DNA from: Comamonadaceae bacterium M7527
GTDB lineage: Bacteria; Pseudomonadota; Gammaproteobacteria; Burkholderiales; Burkholderiaceae_C
Direction of reading: 5' to 3'
Length of the DNA stretch: 64,000 bases
Assembly: GCA_021044545.1 (NCBI GenBank)
Contig: CP087990.1
Span: forward strand, 2,232,001 to 2,296,000
Part shown: piece by piece, positions 8,684 through 17,161 of the stretch
How the letters are laid out: each line of letters starts with the position of its first letter
Position numbering within the stretch: position 1 is the stretch's first letter
The notes under the pieces: generated by a model
The model's input: only the letters and a program-made list of their open reading frames with translations
The model's database searches: none
What the model was told of the DNA's origin: nothing
Position numbers and translations under genes: made by a program

Positions 8684-9139
8684 TCAGTCTGGAAAAACGC
8701 TGCCTTTAATCGCCATTGACTTGCCCCTAAACAAGGCAATGGTCTTGTTGTCCTGGTTGGTCACGCGTATGTCGTACACACCGGCACGCCCGCGCAACGC
8801 TTGCTCTGAGGCGGTGGCTTGCAGTTGATCACCCAAACGGGCGGCCTCTAAAAATTCAATACTGCAGCCCGACGCAACCGTGGCTTGATTGCGGCTGTTA
8901 CAGGCAAACGCAAAGGCTGAATCGGCCAGGGTAAAAATAAAGCCGCCATGGCAAATGCCCAAGCCATTGAGGTGTTTGTCTTGTACGGTCATGTGCATGA
9001 CCGCCTCGCCTGGCGTGCACTGGGTCAGTGTCATGCCCATGGTGCTGCGACTGGCCTGGTCGGCCTCAAACATGTGTGCGCTTGTGCGTTGGGCCAGCGC
9101 CAGTGCTGCCGCTGGTGTTTGGCTTGTGGCTGTGCTCAT
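8684..9139 (-). CDS. paaI: Hydroxyphenylacetyl-CoA thioesterase
   Basis: A 151-residue hotdog-fold thioesterase of the PaaI family, which frees CoA from dead-end intermediates of phenylacetate breakdown. The conserved hotdog helix segment GICHGGFIFTLADSAFAFACN (residues about 62-82) contains the Asp region needed for catalysis, and the FLEAARLGDQLQA strand follows. It lies 5 bp downstream of paaG and 20 bp upstream of paaK on the same strand, which supports the pathway assignment over a generic acyl-CoA thioesterase. Confidence 0.92.
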   Translation of the reverse strand: MSTATSQTPAAALALAQRTSAHMFEADQASRSTMGMTLTQCTPGEAVMHMTVQDKHLNGLGICHGGFIFTLADSAFAFACNSRNQATVASGCSIEFLEAARLGDQLQATASEQALRGRAGVYDIRVTNQDNKTIALFRGKSMAIKGSVFPD

Positions 9140-9144
9140 GTTGT

Positions 9145-9984
9145 TTACTGCCCCGTGAACTTGGGCGCGCGTTTTTCTAAAAACGCTTGCACGCCCTCCA
9201 TGTAGTCGTGCGTTGCACCCAGTTGTGACTGCGTATCGCGCTCCAGGTCCAGCTGCGCATCCAGTGTGCTGGTGGTACTGGCGCGCAGCAAGTGTCTGGT
9301 TGCCACCAGTGCTTTGGTGGGCATCACGGCCAGCTTGTTGGCCAAGGCCATTGCAGCATCCAACAAGGCCGCCGTGTCACCTTCGACAACATCCCAAATA
9401 AGCCCCCACTCTTTAGCCTGTGTTGCACCCAGTTTGTCGCCGGTCATGGCCAGGCCCATGGCGCGGGCCAGGCCCAAGCGCTCAGTGAGCAGCCACGAGC
9501 CACCCGCATCGGGTACCAGGCCAATTTTGCTAAAGGCTTGTATGAAGCTGGCGCTGGTGCTGGCCAGCACCATGTCACAGGCAAATGCAAAGGATGCACC
9601 TGCGCCTGCTGCTACGCCGTTGACCGCGGCAATGGTGGGCATGGGGTGGGCCTGTAAGCGGCGCACTGTGGGGTTGAAGCATTGGTCAATCACTGGTCCT
9701 GGGTCTGCACGCTTGACCATGTCGGGCCCGGGCGTGAAGTCAAAGTCTGACAAGTCGGCACCGGCGCAAAAGCCTCTGCCAGCACCTGTTATGACTGTGC
9801 AGCGCACGCCAGGCGTGGCGGCGGCCTGGTCTAAAGCTGCCCACAAGTCGGTGTGCATGGGGCGGTTAAAGCTGTTGAGTGCCTGTGCGCGGTTGAGTGT
9901 GATGAGCGCAACAGGTCCAACGATGTCGCATAAAACATGTGCACTGTTGTTGGCGTGGGGTGGATTGGCTTGAGATTGAGACAA
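9145..9984 (-). CDS. paaG: Ring-1,2-epoxyphenylacetyl-CoA isomerase (crotonase family)
   Basis: A 279-residue enoyl-CoA hydratase/isomerase that converts the epoxide product of PaaABCE to an oxepin-CoA. Crotonase features are visible: the oxyanion-hole segments GAGRGFCAGADLSDF (near 66-80) and AAVNGVAAGAGASFAFACD, and a C-terminus ending RAPKFTGQ as usual for PaaG. The first gene of the leftward paa cluster, its start lies about 45 bp from the 24-bp palindrome at 10029-10052. Function rests on similarity and on adjacency to paaI and paaK. Confidence 0.9.
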   Translation of the reverse strand: MSQSQANPPHANNSAHVLCDIVGPVALITLNRAQALNSFNRPMHTDLWAALDQAAATPGVRCTVITGAGRGFCAGADLSDFDFTPGPDMVKRADPGPVIDQCFNPTVRRLQAHPMPTIAAVNGVAAGAGASFAFACDMVLASTSASFIQAFSKIGLVPDAGGSWLLTERLGLARAMGLAMTGDKLGATQAKEWGLIWDVVEGDTAALLDAAMALANKLAVMPTKALVATRHLLRASTTSTLDAQLDLERDTQSQLGATHDYMEGVQAFLEKRAPKFTGQ

Positions 9985-10028
9985 AGGGTCACCTTGGTTG
10001 CGTGGACTGATTGCTTTTCAATGTAGCA

Positions 10029-10052
10029 TTAACCAACCGATCGGTCGGTTAA
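10029..10052. promoter_or_regulatory. TetR-type 24-bp palindromic operator, paa intergenic region
   Basis: The half-sites TTAACCAACCGA (10029-10040) and TCGGTCGGTTAA (10041-10052) are reverse complements except for one position. A long dyad built on ACCGACCG/CGGTCGGT is typical of TetR-family operators, and paa genes of betaproteobacteria are often under a TetR-family PaaR. It lies between divergent paaG (45 bp away) and the rightward crotonase gene (107 bp away) and could control both. No tetR gene is in the window, so the factor is inferred. Confidence 0.7.
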
Positions 10053-10158
10053 TTTTCTTAAGCGTTTACCCTAGAGTGGCATACCTGCTGTGGGCAGGCG
10101 CGACGCTTAAACTGCTAGCCAACCCCACATTTTTGCAACCTGTTTTGAAGGACATCCC

Positions 10159-10935
10159 ATGAGCGACGCACTGGTTTTAACGCAGACAGAAGGCCGCGCG
10201 GCCATCATCACGCTGAACCGACCCAAGCAGCTCAACGCGCTGAATGATGCGTTGATGGACGAGCTGGGCGCGGCACTGAGCGCCTTTGACAACGACGATG
10301 ACATTGGCTGCATCATCATCACCGGAAGCGACAAAGCCTTTGCCGCTGGCGCAGACATTGGCGCCATGGCCAGTTACACCTTTGCCGACGTGTACAAGGG
10401 CGACTACATCACCCGCAACTGGGAGGCCATTCGCCGCATTCGCAAGCCCGTAATTGCGGCTGTGTCTGGGTTTGCGCTGGGTGGCGGCTGTGAATTGGCC
10501 ATGATGTGCGACTTCATCATTGCGGCGGACACCGCCAAATTTGGTCAGCCAGAAATCAAGCTGGGCATTATTCCCGGTGCGGGTGGTACCCAGCGCTTGC
10601 CACGCGCCGTGGGCAAGTCAAAGGCCATGGACATGACGCTCACGGGGCGCATGATGAGTGCCGACGAGGCCGAGCGCGCAGGTCTGGTCAGCCGCGTGGT
10701 GCCGGTCGACAAGCTGATGGACGAGGCACTGGGCGCCGCCCTCATGATTGGCGGCTACTCCATGCCCAGCGTGATGGCTGCCAAAGAGGCTGTCAACAAG
10801 GCGTTTGAAGGCTCGTTGGCAGATGGTGTGCACTTTGAGCGCCGCTTGTTCCACGCCTTGTTTGCCACGGCTGACCAAAAAGAAGGTATGGATGCGTTTG
10901 TAAACAAGCGCCAGCCCAACTTCACGCACCAATAA
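10159..10935 (+). CDS. Enoyl-CoA hydratase (crotonase family)
   Basis: A 258-residue canonical enoyl-CoA hydratase. Both catalytic glutamates are in the expected context: [15 protein letters not shown] near 112-126 and [21 protein letters not shown] near 131-151. The N-terminus ([13 protein letters not shown]) and the oxyanion-hole segment [12 protein letters not shown] are also standard. It hydrates trans-2-enoyl-CoA in beta-oxidation and could serve as the PaaF step of the phenylacetate pathway, since it is divergent from paaG across a shared palindrome. PaaF versus a general short-chain hydratase cannot be decided from sequence alone. Confidence 0.88.
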   Translation: MSDALVLTQTEGRAAIITLNRPKQLNALNDALMDELGAALSAFDNDDDIGCIIITGSDKAFAAGADIGAMASYTFADVYKGDYITRNWEAIRRIRKPVIAAVSGFALGGGCELAMMCDFIIAADTAKFGQPEIKLGIIPGAGGTQRLPRAVGKSKAMDMTLTGRMMSADEAERAGLVSRVVPVDKLMDEALGAALMIGGYSMPSVMAAKEAVNKAFEGSLADGVHFERRLFHALFATADQKEGMDAFVNKRQPNFTHQ

Positions 10936-10975
10936 TTTTTTGCACGCCGCGCAAGCTGTGCGTGTAAAAATTGGC

Positions 10976-10981
10976 TATAAT
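10976..10981 (+). promoter_or_regulatory. -10 element of the tRNA-Met gene
   Basis: A perfect TATAAT lies 11 bp upstream of the first tRNA base. No good -35 hexamer at normal spacing was found, so only the -10 box is proposed. Confidence 0.5.
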
Positions 10982-10991
10982 TTGCGGCTTC

Positions 10992-11068
10992 GGTGATGTA
11001 GCTCAGCTGGTTAGAGCACAGCATTCATAATGCTGGGGTCGGTGGTTCAAGTCCACCTATCACCACCA
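10992..11068 (+). tRNA. tRNA-Met (CAT), elongator type
   Basis: The 77-nt sequence folds as a cloverleaf: acceptor arms GGTGATG and TATCACC (last pair G-T), D-stem GCTC/GAGC, anticodon stem CAGCA/TGCTG with loop TTCATAA (anticodon CAT), T-arm with GGTTCAAGTCC, and an encoded CCA. The paired G1-C72 argues against initiator tRNA, and the body resembles elongator tRNA-Met more than the lysidine-modified tRNA-Ile2. The T-loop has TTCAAGT in place of the commoner TTCGAAT. Confidence 0.95.
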
Positions 11069-11075
11069 AACACGT

Positions 11076-11111
11076 AAAAACCCGCCAAGTGTTGCGCTTG
11101 GCGGGTTTTTT
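11076..11111 (+). terminator. Rho-independent terminator after tRNA-Met
   Basis: The stem CCCGCCAAG (11081-11089) pairs with CTTGGCGGG (11097-11105) across a 7-nt loop. Five A precede it and TTTTTT follows, so it may also work for leftward transcripts. Confidence 0.93.
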
Positions 11112-11112
11112 A

Positions 11113-11143
11113 TTGGCAAAAGCGCAGCCTGGCAAGCTATAAT
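11113..11143 (+). promoter_or_regulatory. Candidate sigma70 promoter for rpmB-rpmG
   Basis: TTGGCA (11113-11118) and a perfect TATAAT (11138-11143) are separated by 19 bp, slightly long. The implied start near 11150 gives rpmB a leader of about 170 nt, long for a ribosomal protein gene and possibly regulatory. The leader contains GC-rich inverted stretches around 11160-11180 and 11250-11290 but no family I recognise. Confidence 0.5.
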
Positions 11144-11321
11144 GTGAGGCTTCGCTGATTGCGCCGCGCTTGCAAGTGCGGTGTCATGAGTGATGTTTAG
11201 TTACCGCTGGCACAACAGCAGACTGCTTGAAAGCAAACCGTCCGTAACAGGGGCGGCCCCGTCAAGCAGCTGGCCCAGCGAGGTGCGGCGCAAGCTGTTA
11301 ACGTTTTTAGGAGTGTCCACA

Positions 11322-11555
11322 ATGGCACGCGTATGTGATGTAACGGGCAAAAAGCCCATGTCGGGAAACAACGTTTCCCACGCCAACAACAAGACCAAGC
11401 GTCGTTTCCTGCCCAACTTGCAGTACCGTCGTTTTTGGGTAGAGACAGAGAACCGTTGGGTGCGCTTGCGCGTATCAAGCGCGGCTTTGCGCTTGATTGA
11501 CAAAAACGGTATTGATTCAGTGCTGGCCGATTTGCGCGCCCGCGGTCAAGCTTAA
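11322..11555 (+). CDS. rpmB: 50S ribosomal protein L28
   Basis: A 77-residue ribosomal protein of the large subunit. It opens [27 protein letters not shown], the conserved L28 N-terminus, followed by the basic segment [13 protein letters not shown]. The ATG at 11322 is used because it is the family start and has the purine-rich GGAGTG upstream. Longer readings to 11190 are not supported. rpmG follows after 18 bp, the standard rpmB-rpmG pair. Confidence 0.97.
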   Translation: MARVCDVTGKKPMSGNNVSHANNKTKRRFLPNLQYRRFWVETENRWVRLRVSSAALRLIDKNGIDSVLADLRARGQA

Positions 11556-11573
11556 TAGGTAGGAGAACCGAAC

Positions 11574-11744
11574 ATGGCAACCAAAGGCACACGTGAGAAA
11601 ATCAAGCTGGAATCCACTGCAGGAACCGGCCATTTCTACACCACCACCAAAAACAAAAAGACCACACCCGAGAAAATGGAGATCATGAAGTTTGATCCCA
11701 AAGCGCGCAAGCATGTGGCTTACAAAGAGATCAAGCTGAAGTAA
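11574..11744 (+). CDS. rpmG: 50S ribosomal protein L33
   Basis: A 56-residue large-subunit protein with the L33 pattern: [20 protein letters not shown], then [21 protein letters not shown], ending KEIKLK. A strong Shine-Dalgarno (AGGAG) lies 7 bp before ATG 11574. It follows rpmB directly and is closed by the hairpin at 11763-11797. This is the cysteine-free form, so it does not bind zinc. Confidence 0.97.
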   Translation: MATKGTREKIKLESTAGTGHFYTTTKNKKTTPEKMEIMKFDPKARKHVAYKEIKLK

Positions 11745-11762
11745 TTCAGCGTCCATTTCTGC

Positions 11763-11797
11763 AAAAACCGCCTATGGGTTACCTGGGCGGTTTTTTT
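11763..11797 (+). terminator. Rho-independent terminator of rpmB-rpmG
   Basis: AAAAACCGCC (11763-11772) pairs with GGCGGTTTTT (11786-11795), the run continuing to seven T, with a 13-nt loop. Confidence 0.92.
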
Positions 11798-11891
11798 ACG
11801 TCCATAACACCTGTTGCTCAGGCGTGGCGCACGCATCAAGCCTACAGGTAGGCCGTGGCGCGCATCGAGGTGCGCATGGTGGCGCCCACAA

Positions 11892-11918
11892 AAAAGCCAC
11901 TGACCAGCAGTGGCTTTT
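11892..11918 (-). terminator. Terminator of the desaturase gene
   Basis: AAAAGCCACTG (11892-11902) and CAGTGGCTTTT (11908-11918) form a perfect 11-bp stem with a 5-nt loop, 40 bp past the desaturase stop. Read leftward it ends in a T run, so it terminates that gene; the symmetry also allows action on rightward transcripts. Confidence 0.85.
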
Positions 11919-11957
11919 GCACACACAACAGGCGCAGGGCCTGTGTGGGTGTTGTTG

Positions 11958-13154
11958 TCAGAGCGCTTTGACTGAACGCAGCTTGACCGAGAACTCGCGC
12001 AACGCGGCAATACCGCTGGCCTCAGCTTTGACACACCAGGCTTGCAAATCTGCCGCCAGCTGGTCACGGGTTTGCGTGGTGCTGCTCCAGACCTGGCGCA
12101 ACTCTTCACGCATGTGTGTCATGGTGTCCAGTACGGGGTGTGCTGCACGCGCCTCAGCCAGTTGCGGCTTGACCGAAGCTGGTACCTTGTCGTCGTCGCG
12201 GTGCAACCAGCGCTTGGCGGCGGCGAGGTTGACCCAGTCCTGACCCTTGGCTTTGGCTGATGCCAGCTCGGTGCTGGCCGCGCCGCGCAAGGCCTTGGCA
12301 AAGTTGGCCATAACCTCATAGCGGTTGGCAATGACAGCCTCCAGCGTGTGCTCGTCTGCCACTGGCTTGACATCACCCAGCACCAATTGGGGCGGCACTT
12401 TGCGTACCTTGGCCCAGCCCAACATTTCAAACATGCGGATGTAAGCCCAACCCAGGTCAAACTCGTAGGGTTTGACCGAGAATTTGGCAGACGTGGGGTA
12501 GGTGTGGTGGTTGTTGTGCAACTCCTCACCGCCAATGATGATGCCCCAGGGCGACACATTGGTGCTTGAATCGGCCGCTTCAAAGTTGCGGTAGCCCCAG
12601 TAGTGGCCAATGCCATTGATCACGCCAGCAGCCCAGATTGGTATCCAGGCCATTTGAATAGCCCAAATGGTCAGGCCCAGCACGCCAAACAGTGCCACGT
12701 TGATCACAAGCATCAAGCCGACGCCAGTGGCGCTGAAGCGGCGGTAGACATTGCGATCAATCCAGTCATCTGGCGTGCCGTGACTGAATTTTTCAATGGT
12801 CGCGGCCACTTTTGCCTCTGCGCGGTATAGCTCAGAGCCGCGGAACAACACCGTACCAATGCCGCGGGTGACCGGGCTGTGGGGGTCGTCGTGTGTTTCG
12901 CACTTGGCGTGGTGCTTGCGGTGAATGGCCACCCACTCGCGTGTGACCATGCCCGTGGTCATCCACAACCAAAAACGGAAGAAATGCGATGGTATTGGGC
13001 CCAGGTCCATGGCGCGGTGCGCCTGGTGGCGGTGCAGGTATATGGTGACACCGGCAATAGTGAGGTGGGTCACGACCAGGGTATATATGACCAGCTGCCA
13101 TCCTGTGGCATGGGTTAGGCCGTTGGTCAGCCAATCAATTGCTATATCCAGCAT
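11958..13154 (-). CDS. Acyl-CoA/acyl-lipid delta-9 fatty acid desaturase
   Basis: A 398-residue membrane di-iron desaturase of the stearoyl-CoA desaturase type, which introduces a cis double bond using O2 and an electron donor. All three histidine boxes are present: HRHQAHR (41-47), HRKHH (78-82) and HNNHH near 213. Hydrophobic segments surround residues 20-40, 55-70 and 140-180. The soluble C-terminal extension of about 140 residues is common in proteobacterial DesC-like enzymes. An FNR-type palindrome lies 158 bp upstream of the start, suggesting oxygen-responsive control. Confidence 0.9.
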   Translation of the reverse strand: MLDIAIDWLTNGLTHATGWQLVIYTLVVTHLTIAGVTIYLHRHQAHRAMDLGPIPSHFFRFWLWMTTGMVTREWVAIHRKHHAKCETHDDPHSPVTRGIGTVLFRGSELYRAEAKVAATIEKFSHGTPDDWIDRNVYRRFSATGVGLMLVINVALFGVLGLTIWAIQMAWIPIWAAGVINGIGHYWGYRNFEAADSSTNVSPWGIIIGGEELHNNHHTYPTSAKFSVKPYEFDLGWAYIRMFEMLGWAKVRKVPPQLVLGDVKPVADEHTLEAVIANRYEVMANFAKALRGAASTELASAKAKGQDWVNLAAAKRWLHRDDDKVPASVKPQLAEARAAHPVLDTMTHMREELRQVWSSTTQTRDQLAADLQAWCVKAEASGIAALREFSVKLRSVKAL

Positions 13155-13311
13155 TGGGGAGTCCTTGTGTGGTGGTACGAGTACCGAGTACCCAAGCGCA
13201 TTGGCACCAGGATGGGTGCCGCTGCTGTTGGGTGCAACGTCTCAGATTTTAAAGGTTTTGGCCGGTTTCGCCTAATCTGCAAGGCGTGGGCGCGACACAA
13301 ATAGCGTGGTA

Positions 13312-13325
13312 TTGATGCACATCAA
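13312..13325. promoter_or_regulatory. FNR/ANR-type box (TTGAT-N4-ATCAA)
   Basis: TTGATGCACATCAA is an exact match to the FNR/ANR core consensus TTGATnnnnATCAA. It lies in the 222-bp gap upstream of the desaturase (start 13154) and 52 bp beyond the stop of the RsmB-like gene, so the desaturase is the likely target. Its distance of 158 bp from the start codon fits a site near or above the promoter if the leader is about 100 nt. Confidence 0.65.
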
Positions 13326-13376
13326 GCGTAAACGCCCTGCAAGCGCGTTATCTGGCTAAAAGATGACATTTGTTGC

Positions 13377-14699
13377 TTAAATAGTCTCTTTACGCCTCCA
13401 AATGGCGGCAAAAAATCCATCTGTGCCATGCTGGTGCGGCCATAAACGCAGGAAATCACCCTGGCACAAGCTAACCGCCAGGCTTTGGTTGTCATCAGCG
13501 TCTTTCCCGCCCTTTTTTGCATCGCCCTTGGCGTCGCCTTTTGACAACACCCCTGTCAGCACAGACCATACCGGTACCACTTCAAAGTCGGCATGGGCTT
13601 GGGTGAAGGCGTTGGCAATGTCTTCGTTTTCAGCTTGCAGCAAACTGCAAGTCGCGTACACCAGACGCCCGCCGGGCTTCACCATGTTGGCGGCGCTGTC
13701 CAGGATAGACGTTTGCAGCTGCACCAATTCGTCTATGTCCTTGGCTTTCAAGCGCCACTTCAGGTCTGGGCTGCGGCGCATGGTGCCTGTGCCAGAGCAC
13801 GGTGCGTCTACCAATACGCGGTCCATCTTGAAGCTCAGGCGCTTGACGCGTTCGTCGCGCTCGTGACTGATGGCGGCGGTTTGCACATTGCTCAAGCCGC
13901 TTCTGGCCAAGCGTGGTTTCAGGGCGTCCAAGCGGTGACCTGATGTGTCAAAGGCGTACAAGCGCCCGGTGGAACGCATGTCTGCGCCCATGGCCAGCGT
14001 TTTGCCGCCAGCGCCGGCGCAAAAGTCGGCCACCATGTCGCCACGTTTGGCACCCACCAGGGCCGCTAGCAGTTGGGAGCCTTCGTCTTGCACCTCAAAG
14101 TCGCCCGCTTCAAAGCCGGCAAATTTACGCAAAGACGGGTTGCCCTCCAGGCGCAAGCCCAGCGGTGAGTAAGGCGTGACCTCGCTGGTAATGGACTTGG
14201 CAGCCAGGGCTTTTTGTACGGCCTCTCGTTTGGCTTTCAGGGCGTTGACCCGTATGTCCAGCGGGGCAGGTGTGTTGAGTGCGTTGGCCAGGGCCATAAA
14301 GTCATCGCCAACTTGCGCCTTGAGCGGGTCTACCAGCCACTGGGGCAGGTTGTGCAAGTGCAAATCAAGAAAGTCTTGGTCTTTGGTCGCGTCGCAAGTG
14401 GCCAGCCAGGCGGTTTCTTGTGGCGTCAGCGACGAGGCAATCAGGTCGCGCGGACCGTGAAAACCCAGAATGGCCAGCTTGCGCTCGCGCCCACCCGGGC
14501 CAGAGCGGGCCAGGTATTCAAAGCGCGCTTTGAATCGCAGCACTTTGTACAGGGTCTCGGATATGGTGGCGCGCTCGCGCGGGCCCAGCCCTTTGTTGTC
14601 GCGGCAGTATTTGGCTACGGTTGCGTCAGCGGGGTGGGTAAAAGTCAACACGCGGCCAATCAGTGCAGCGGCGTGGTCAATAAGGGCGTTTGGATGCAT
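13377..14699 (-). CDS. RsmB/NOP-family rRNA or tRNA m5C methyltransferase
   Basis: About 440 residues. The protein has an N-terminal NusB-like or RNA-binding helical region and a C-terminal SAM-dependent methyltransferase with the two cysteines of the RNA m5C family: VDAPCSGTGTMRRSP and YATCSLLQAEN. The SAM-binding motif is VADFCAGAGGKTLAMG. It probably methylates a cytosine of 16S rRNA (RsmB-like), but the family also holds tRNA enzymes. The start 14699 (MHPNALIDHAA) is preferred over 14825, because the longer reading would overlap the divergent prfC. An insert rich in Lys, Gly and Asp lies near the C-terminus. Confidence 0.88.
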   Translation of the reverse strand: MHPNALIDHAAALIGRVLTFTHPADATVAKYCRDNKGLGPRERATISETLYKVLRFKARFEYLARSGPGGRERKLAILGFHGPRDLIASSLTPQETAWLATCDATKDQDFLDLHLHNLPQWLVDPLKAQVGDDFMALANALNTPAPLDIRVNALKAKREAVQKALAAKSITSEVTPYSPLGLRLEGNPSLRKFAGFEAGDFEVQDEGSQLLAALVGAKRGDMVADFCAGAGGKTLAMGADMRSTGRLYAFDTSGHRLDALKPRLARSGLSNVQTAAISHERDERVKRLSFKMDRVLVDAPCSGTGTMRRSPDLKWRLKAKDIDELVQLQTSILDSAANMVKPGGRLVYATCSLLQAENEDIANAFTQAHADFEVVPVWSVLTGVLSKGDAKGDAKKGGKDADDNQSLAVSLCQGDFLRLWPHQHGTDGFFAAIWRRKETI

Positions 14700-14768
14700 G
14701 GCGTCATTGTCCCACGCGCCGTGTCGTGCAGACCTCAACGAGAGCTCAATGCCCGATAATGCTGGGTT

Positions 14769-16388
14769 ATGTCCGAAATAGTCAAACAAGTTCGTCGCAG
14801 GCGCACCTTCGCCATCATTTCTCACCCAGACGCGGGTAAAACCACGCTGACCGAAAAACTGTTGTTGTTTTCAGGTGCGATCAATATTGCCGGTAGCGTC
14901 AAGGCCCGCAAAGCGGCGCGCCATGCCACCAGCGACTGGATGGAAATTGAAAAGCAGCGCGGCATTTCAGTGGCCAGCTCGGTGATGCAAATGGAATACC
15001 GCGACTGCGTGATCAACCTGCTGGACACGCCAGGGCACCAAGACTTTTCAGAAGACACCTACCGCGTGTTAACGGCTGTAGACGCTGCATTGATGGTGAT
15101 TGATGCGGCCAACGGCGTAGAGCCCCAAACCCGGCGCTTGCTGCAAGTATGCCGTGCACGCAACACGCCAATCCTCACATTCGTGAACAAGATGGACCGC
15201 GAGGTGCAAGGCCCACTGGACGTGATGGACGAAGTTGAGCGCGAGCTGGGCATGACGGTGGTGCCCTTTACGTGGCCAGTGGGTATGGGTAAACGCTTTC
15301 ACGGCGTGTATGACCGACGCACCGATCAAATGCGTGTGTTTGACGGCGGTGACGACAAGCGCGGCGGCGAAGAGGAAGTACTGTCTGGCCTGGACAATGC
15401 CCAGGCCGCCCAGCGCTTTGGCGCTGAATTTGAAGACGCCAAGGGCGAGTTGGAGCTCATCGCAGGTGCCAGCCCGGCATTTGATGCAAAAGCCTTTTTG
15501 GCAGGCGAGCAAACGCCCATGTTGTTTGGCTCGGCTGTCAACAACTTTGGCGTGCGCGAAGTGCTGGATGCCTTGGTGGACCTGGCCCCGCCGCCAGATA
15601 AACGCGACACCTTGCAGCGCACGGTCGATCCTGCAGAGCCCAAGTTCACAGGTGTGGTGTTCAAAATTCAGGCCAACATGGACCCGGCGCACCGCGACCG
15701 CATTGCGTTTTTGCGCGTGGCCAGTGGCCACTTTGAGCGCGGCATGAAGCTCAAAGTGGTGCGCTCTGGCAAAGAGCTGCGCCCCAACACGGTGGTGAGC
15801 TTTTTAAGCCAGCGCCGTGAGCTGCTCGAAGAAGCCTATGCAGGCGACATTATTGGTATTCCCAACCACGGTGTGCTGCAACTTGGTGACACACTCACTG
15901 AAGGCGAACAGCTGCAATTTACGGGCTTGCCGTTTTTTGCGCCTGAAATGATTCGCACAGTTGAAGTGGCCGACCCATTGCGCACCAAACAACTGCGCGC
16001 CGGCCTGACGCAGCTGGGTGAAGAAGGTGCCATTCAAGTGTTTCGCCCCATTGCCGGCACGGTGTTGTTACTGGGTGCCGTGGGACAACTGCAATTTGAA
16101 GTGGTGGCCCACCGCTTGCAAACCGAATACGGCGTCAAAGCCCGCATTGGCAACAGCTCTTACTCATTGGCGCGTTGGGTGACTTGCGCACCTGAAGACG
16201 GCGGTGAGGCGGAGCTGAAACGGTTTATGGCTGCCAACGCCCACCGTATTGCATTGGATGCGGTAGACGCGCCGACCTTGCTGGTAGACCACAGCGCAAC
16301 GCTGCGCGCCGTGGAGGCCAACTGGCCCAAGATTAAGTTTCACACCATGCGTGAGCATGCGGGCCTGGTATTTCAAACGGGCATGTAA
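14769..16388 (+). CDS. prfC: Peptide chain release factor 3
   Basis: A 539-residue translational GTPase that recycles RF1 and RF2 after peptide release. G motifs are intact: HPDAGKTTLTEK near residue 19, DTPGHQDFSEDTYR near 86, and NKMDRE near 141. The central beta-barrel and the RF3-type C-terminal domain (VGQLQFEVVAHRLQTEYGV) follow. Length is normal for RF3. It is divergent from the RsmB-like gene (69 bp between starts) and convergent with purN. Confidence 0.97.
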   Translation: MSEIVKQVRRRRTFAIISHPDAGKTTLTEKLLLFSGAINIAGSVKARKAARHATSDWMEIEKQRGISVASSVMQMEYRDCVINLLDTPGHQDFSEDTYRVLTAVDAALMVIDAANGVEPQTRRLLQVCRARNTPILTFVNKMDREVQGPLDVMDEVERELGMTVVPFTWPVGMGKRFHGVYDRRTDQMRVFDGGDDKRGGEEEVLSGLDNAQAAQRFGAEFEDAKGELELIAGASPAFDAKAFLAGEQTPMLFGSAVNNFGVREVLDALVDLAPPPDKRDTLQRTVDPAEPKFTGVVFKIQANMDPAHRDRIAFLRVASGHFERGMKLKVVRSGKELRPNTVVSFLSQRRELLEEAYAGDIIGIPNHGVLQLGDTLTEGEQLQFTGLPFFAPEMIRTVEVADPLRTKQLRAGLTQLGEEGAIQVFRPIAGTVLLLGAVGQLQFEVVAHRLQTEYGVKARIGNSSYSLARWVTCAPEDGGEAELKRFMAANAHRIALDAVDAPTLLVDHSATLRAVEANWPKIKFHTMREHAGLVFQTGM

Positions 16389-16418
16389 GCACCACACCCA
16401 GCCGTTTATGACCGCTGG

Positions 16419-17069
16419 CTAAGCGTTGGCTTGCAGCCACTGCGCAATGGCTTGCGGGTATATCAAGTGCTCCTGGGTGAGCACCCGCGCCGCCAAAGTT
16501 GACGCAGTATCCGTGGGCAGCACGGGTACTGCAGCTTGCGCCAAAAACGCACCGTGGTCTAACTCGGCGGTAACCTGATGCACGGTTGCCCCAGCAAATT
16601 TGCAGCCCATGTCCAGGGCGCGCTGGTGCGTGTGCAACCCTGCAAATGCGGGCAGCAAGCTGGGGTGTATGTTGAGCAAACGGCCCTGGTAATGCGCCAC
16701 AAACGCTGGCGTGAGTATGCGCATAAAGCCAGCCAGCACCACCAAGGCAGGCGCATAACCGGGCGTGGGCGGGTCCAGCTCGTCTATGGTTTGAACCAGG
16801 GCTTGGTCAAAGGCCTCGCGGCTGTCAAAAGCCGTGTGTGGCAGCACCGCCGTGTGTATGCCTTGCGCTTGGGCAAAGCTCAGGCCAGACGCGTCGGACT
16901 TGTTGGCAATAACCGCTGTGACTTGCGCGCGCAACCGCTGTTGCCAGTGGTCGCGTTGAGCCGCTTTCACAATGGCCGCCATATTCGAGCCGCCACCTGA
17001 AATCAAAATAATGATGCGGCGTTGCTGCTGTTGATGCGGCTCAGACATTGAAGACTGTGTGTTGGACAT
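16419..17069 (-). CDS. purN: Phosphoribosylglycinamide formyltransferase
   Basis: Transfers a formyl group from 10-formyl-THF to GAR, the third step of purine synthesis. The protein shows the substrate-binding loop LISGGGSNMAAIV, the catalytic region VVLAGFMRILTPAFVAHYQGRLLNIHPSLLPAF (catalytic His and the HPSLLP motif) and HQVTAELDHGAFLAQ, the formyl-binding part. Start codons at 17093, 17069 and 17048 are all possible, and none has a clear ribosome-binding site; 17069 is used. A short polar Gln-rich tail precedes the domain (PHQQQQRR). It is convergent with prfC. Confidence 0.93.
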   Translation of the reverse strand: MSNTQSSMSEPHQQQQRRIIILISGGGSNMAAIVKAAQRDHWQQRLRAQVTAVIANKSDASGLSFAQAQGIHTAVLPHTAFDSREAFDQALVQTIDELDPPTPGYAPALVVLAGFMRILTPAFVAHYQGRLLNIHPSLLPAFAGLHTHQRALDMGCKFAGATVHQVTAELDHGAFLAQAAVPVLPTDTASTLAARVLTQEHLIYPQAIAQWLQANA

Positions 17070-17161
17070 AGCGGTATTGTGCCCCGCCAGCACGTGGTTG
17101 AAGCCCAGGGCAGCATATGAGGCAGAATATCAGCTACCTCTTATATTCAAGGAATGCCCTC

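Noticed and set aside
10992..11068. Initiator tRNA-fMet or tRNA-Ile2
   Set aside because: G1-C72 is paired, unlike initiator tRNA. The body resembles elongator Met more than Ile2, though a lysidine-modified Ile2 cannot be fully excluded by anticodon alone.
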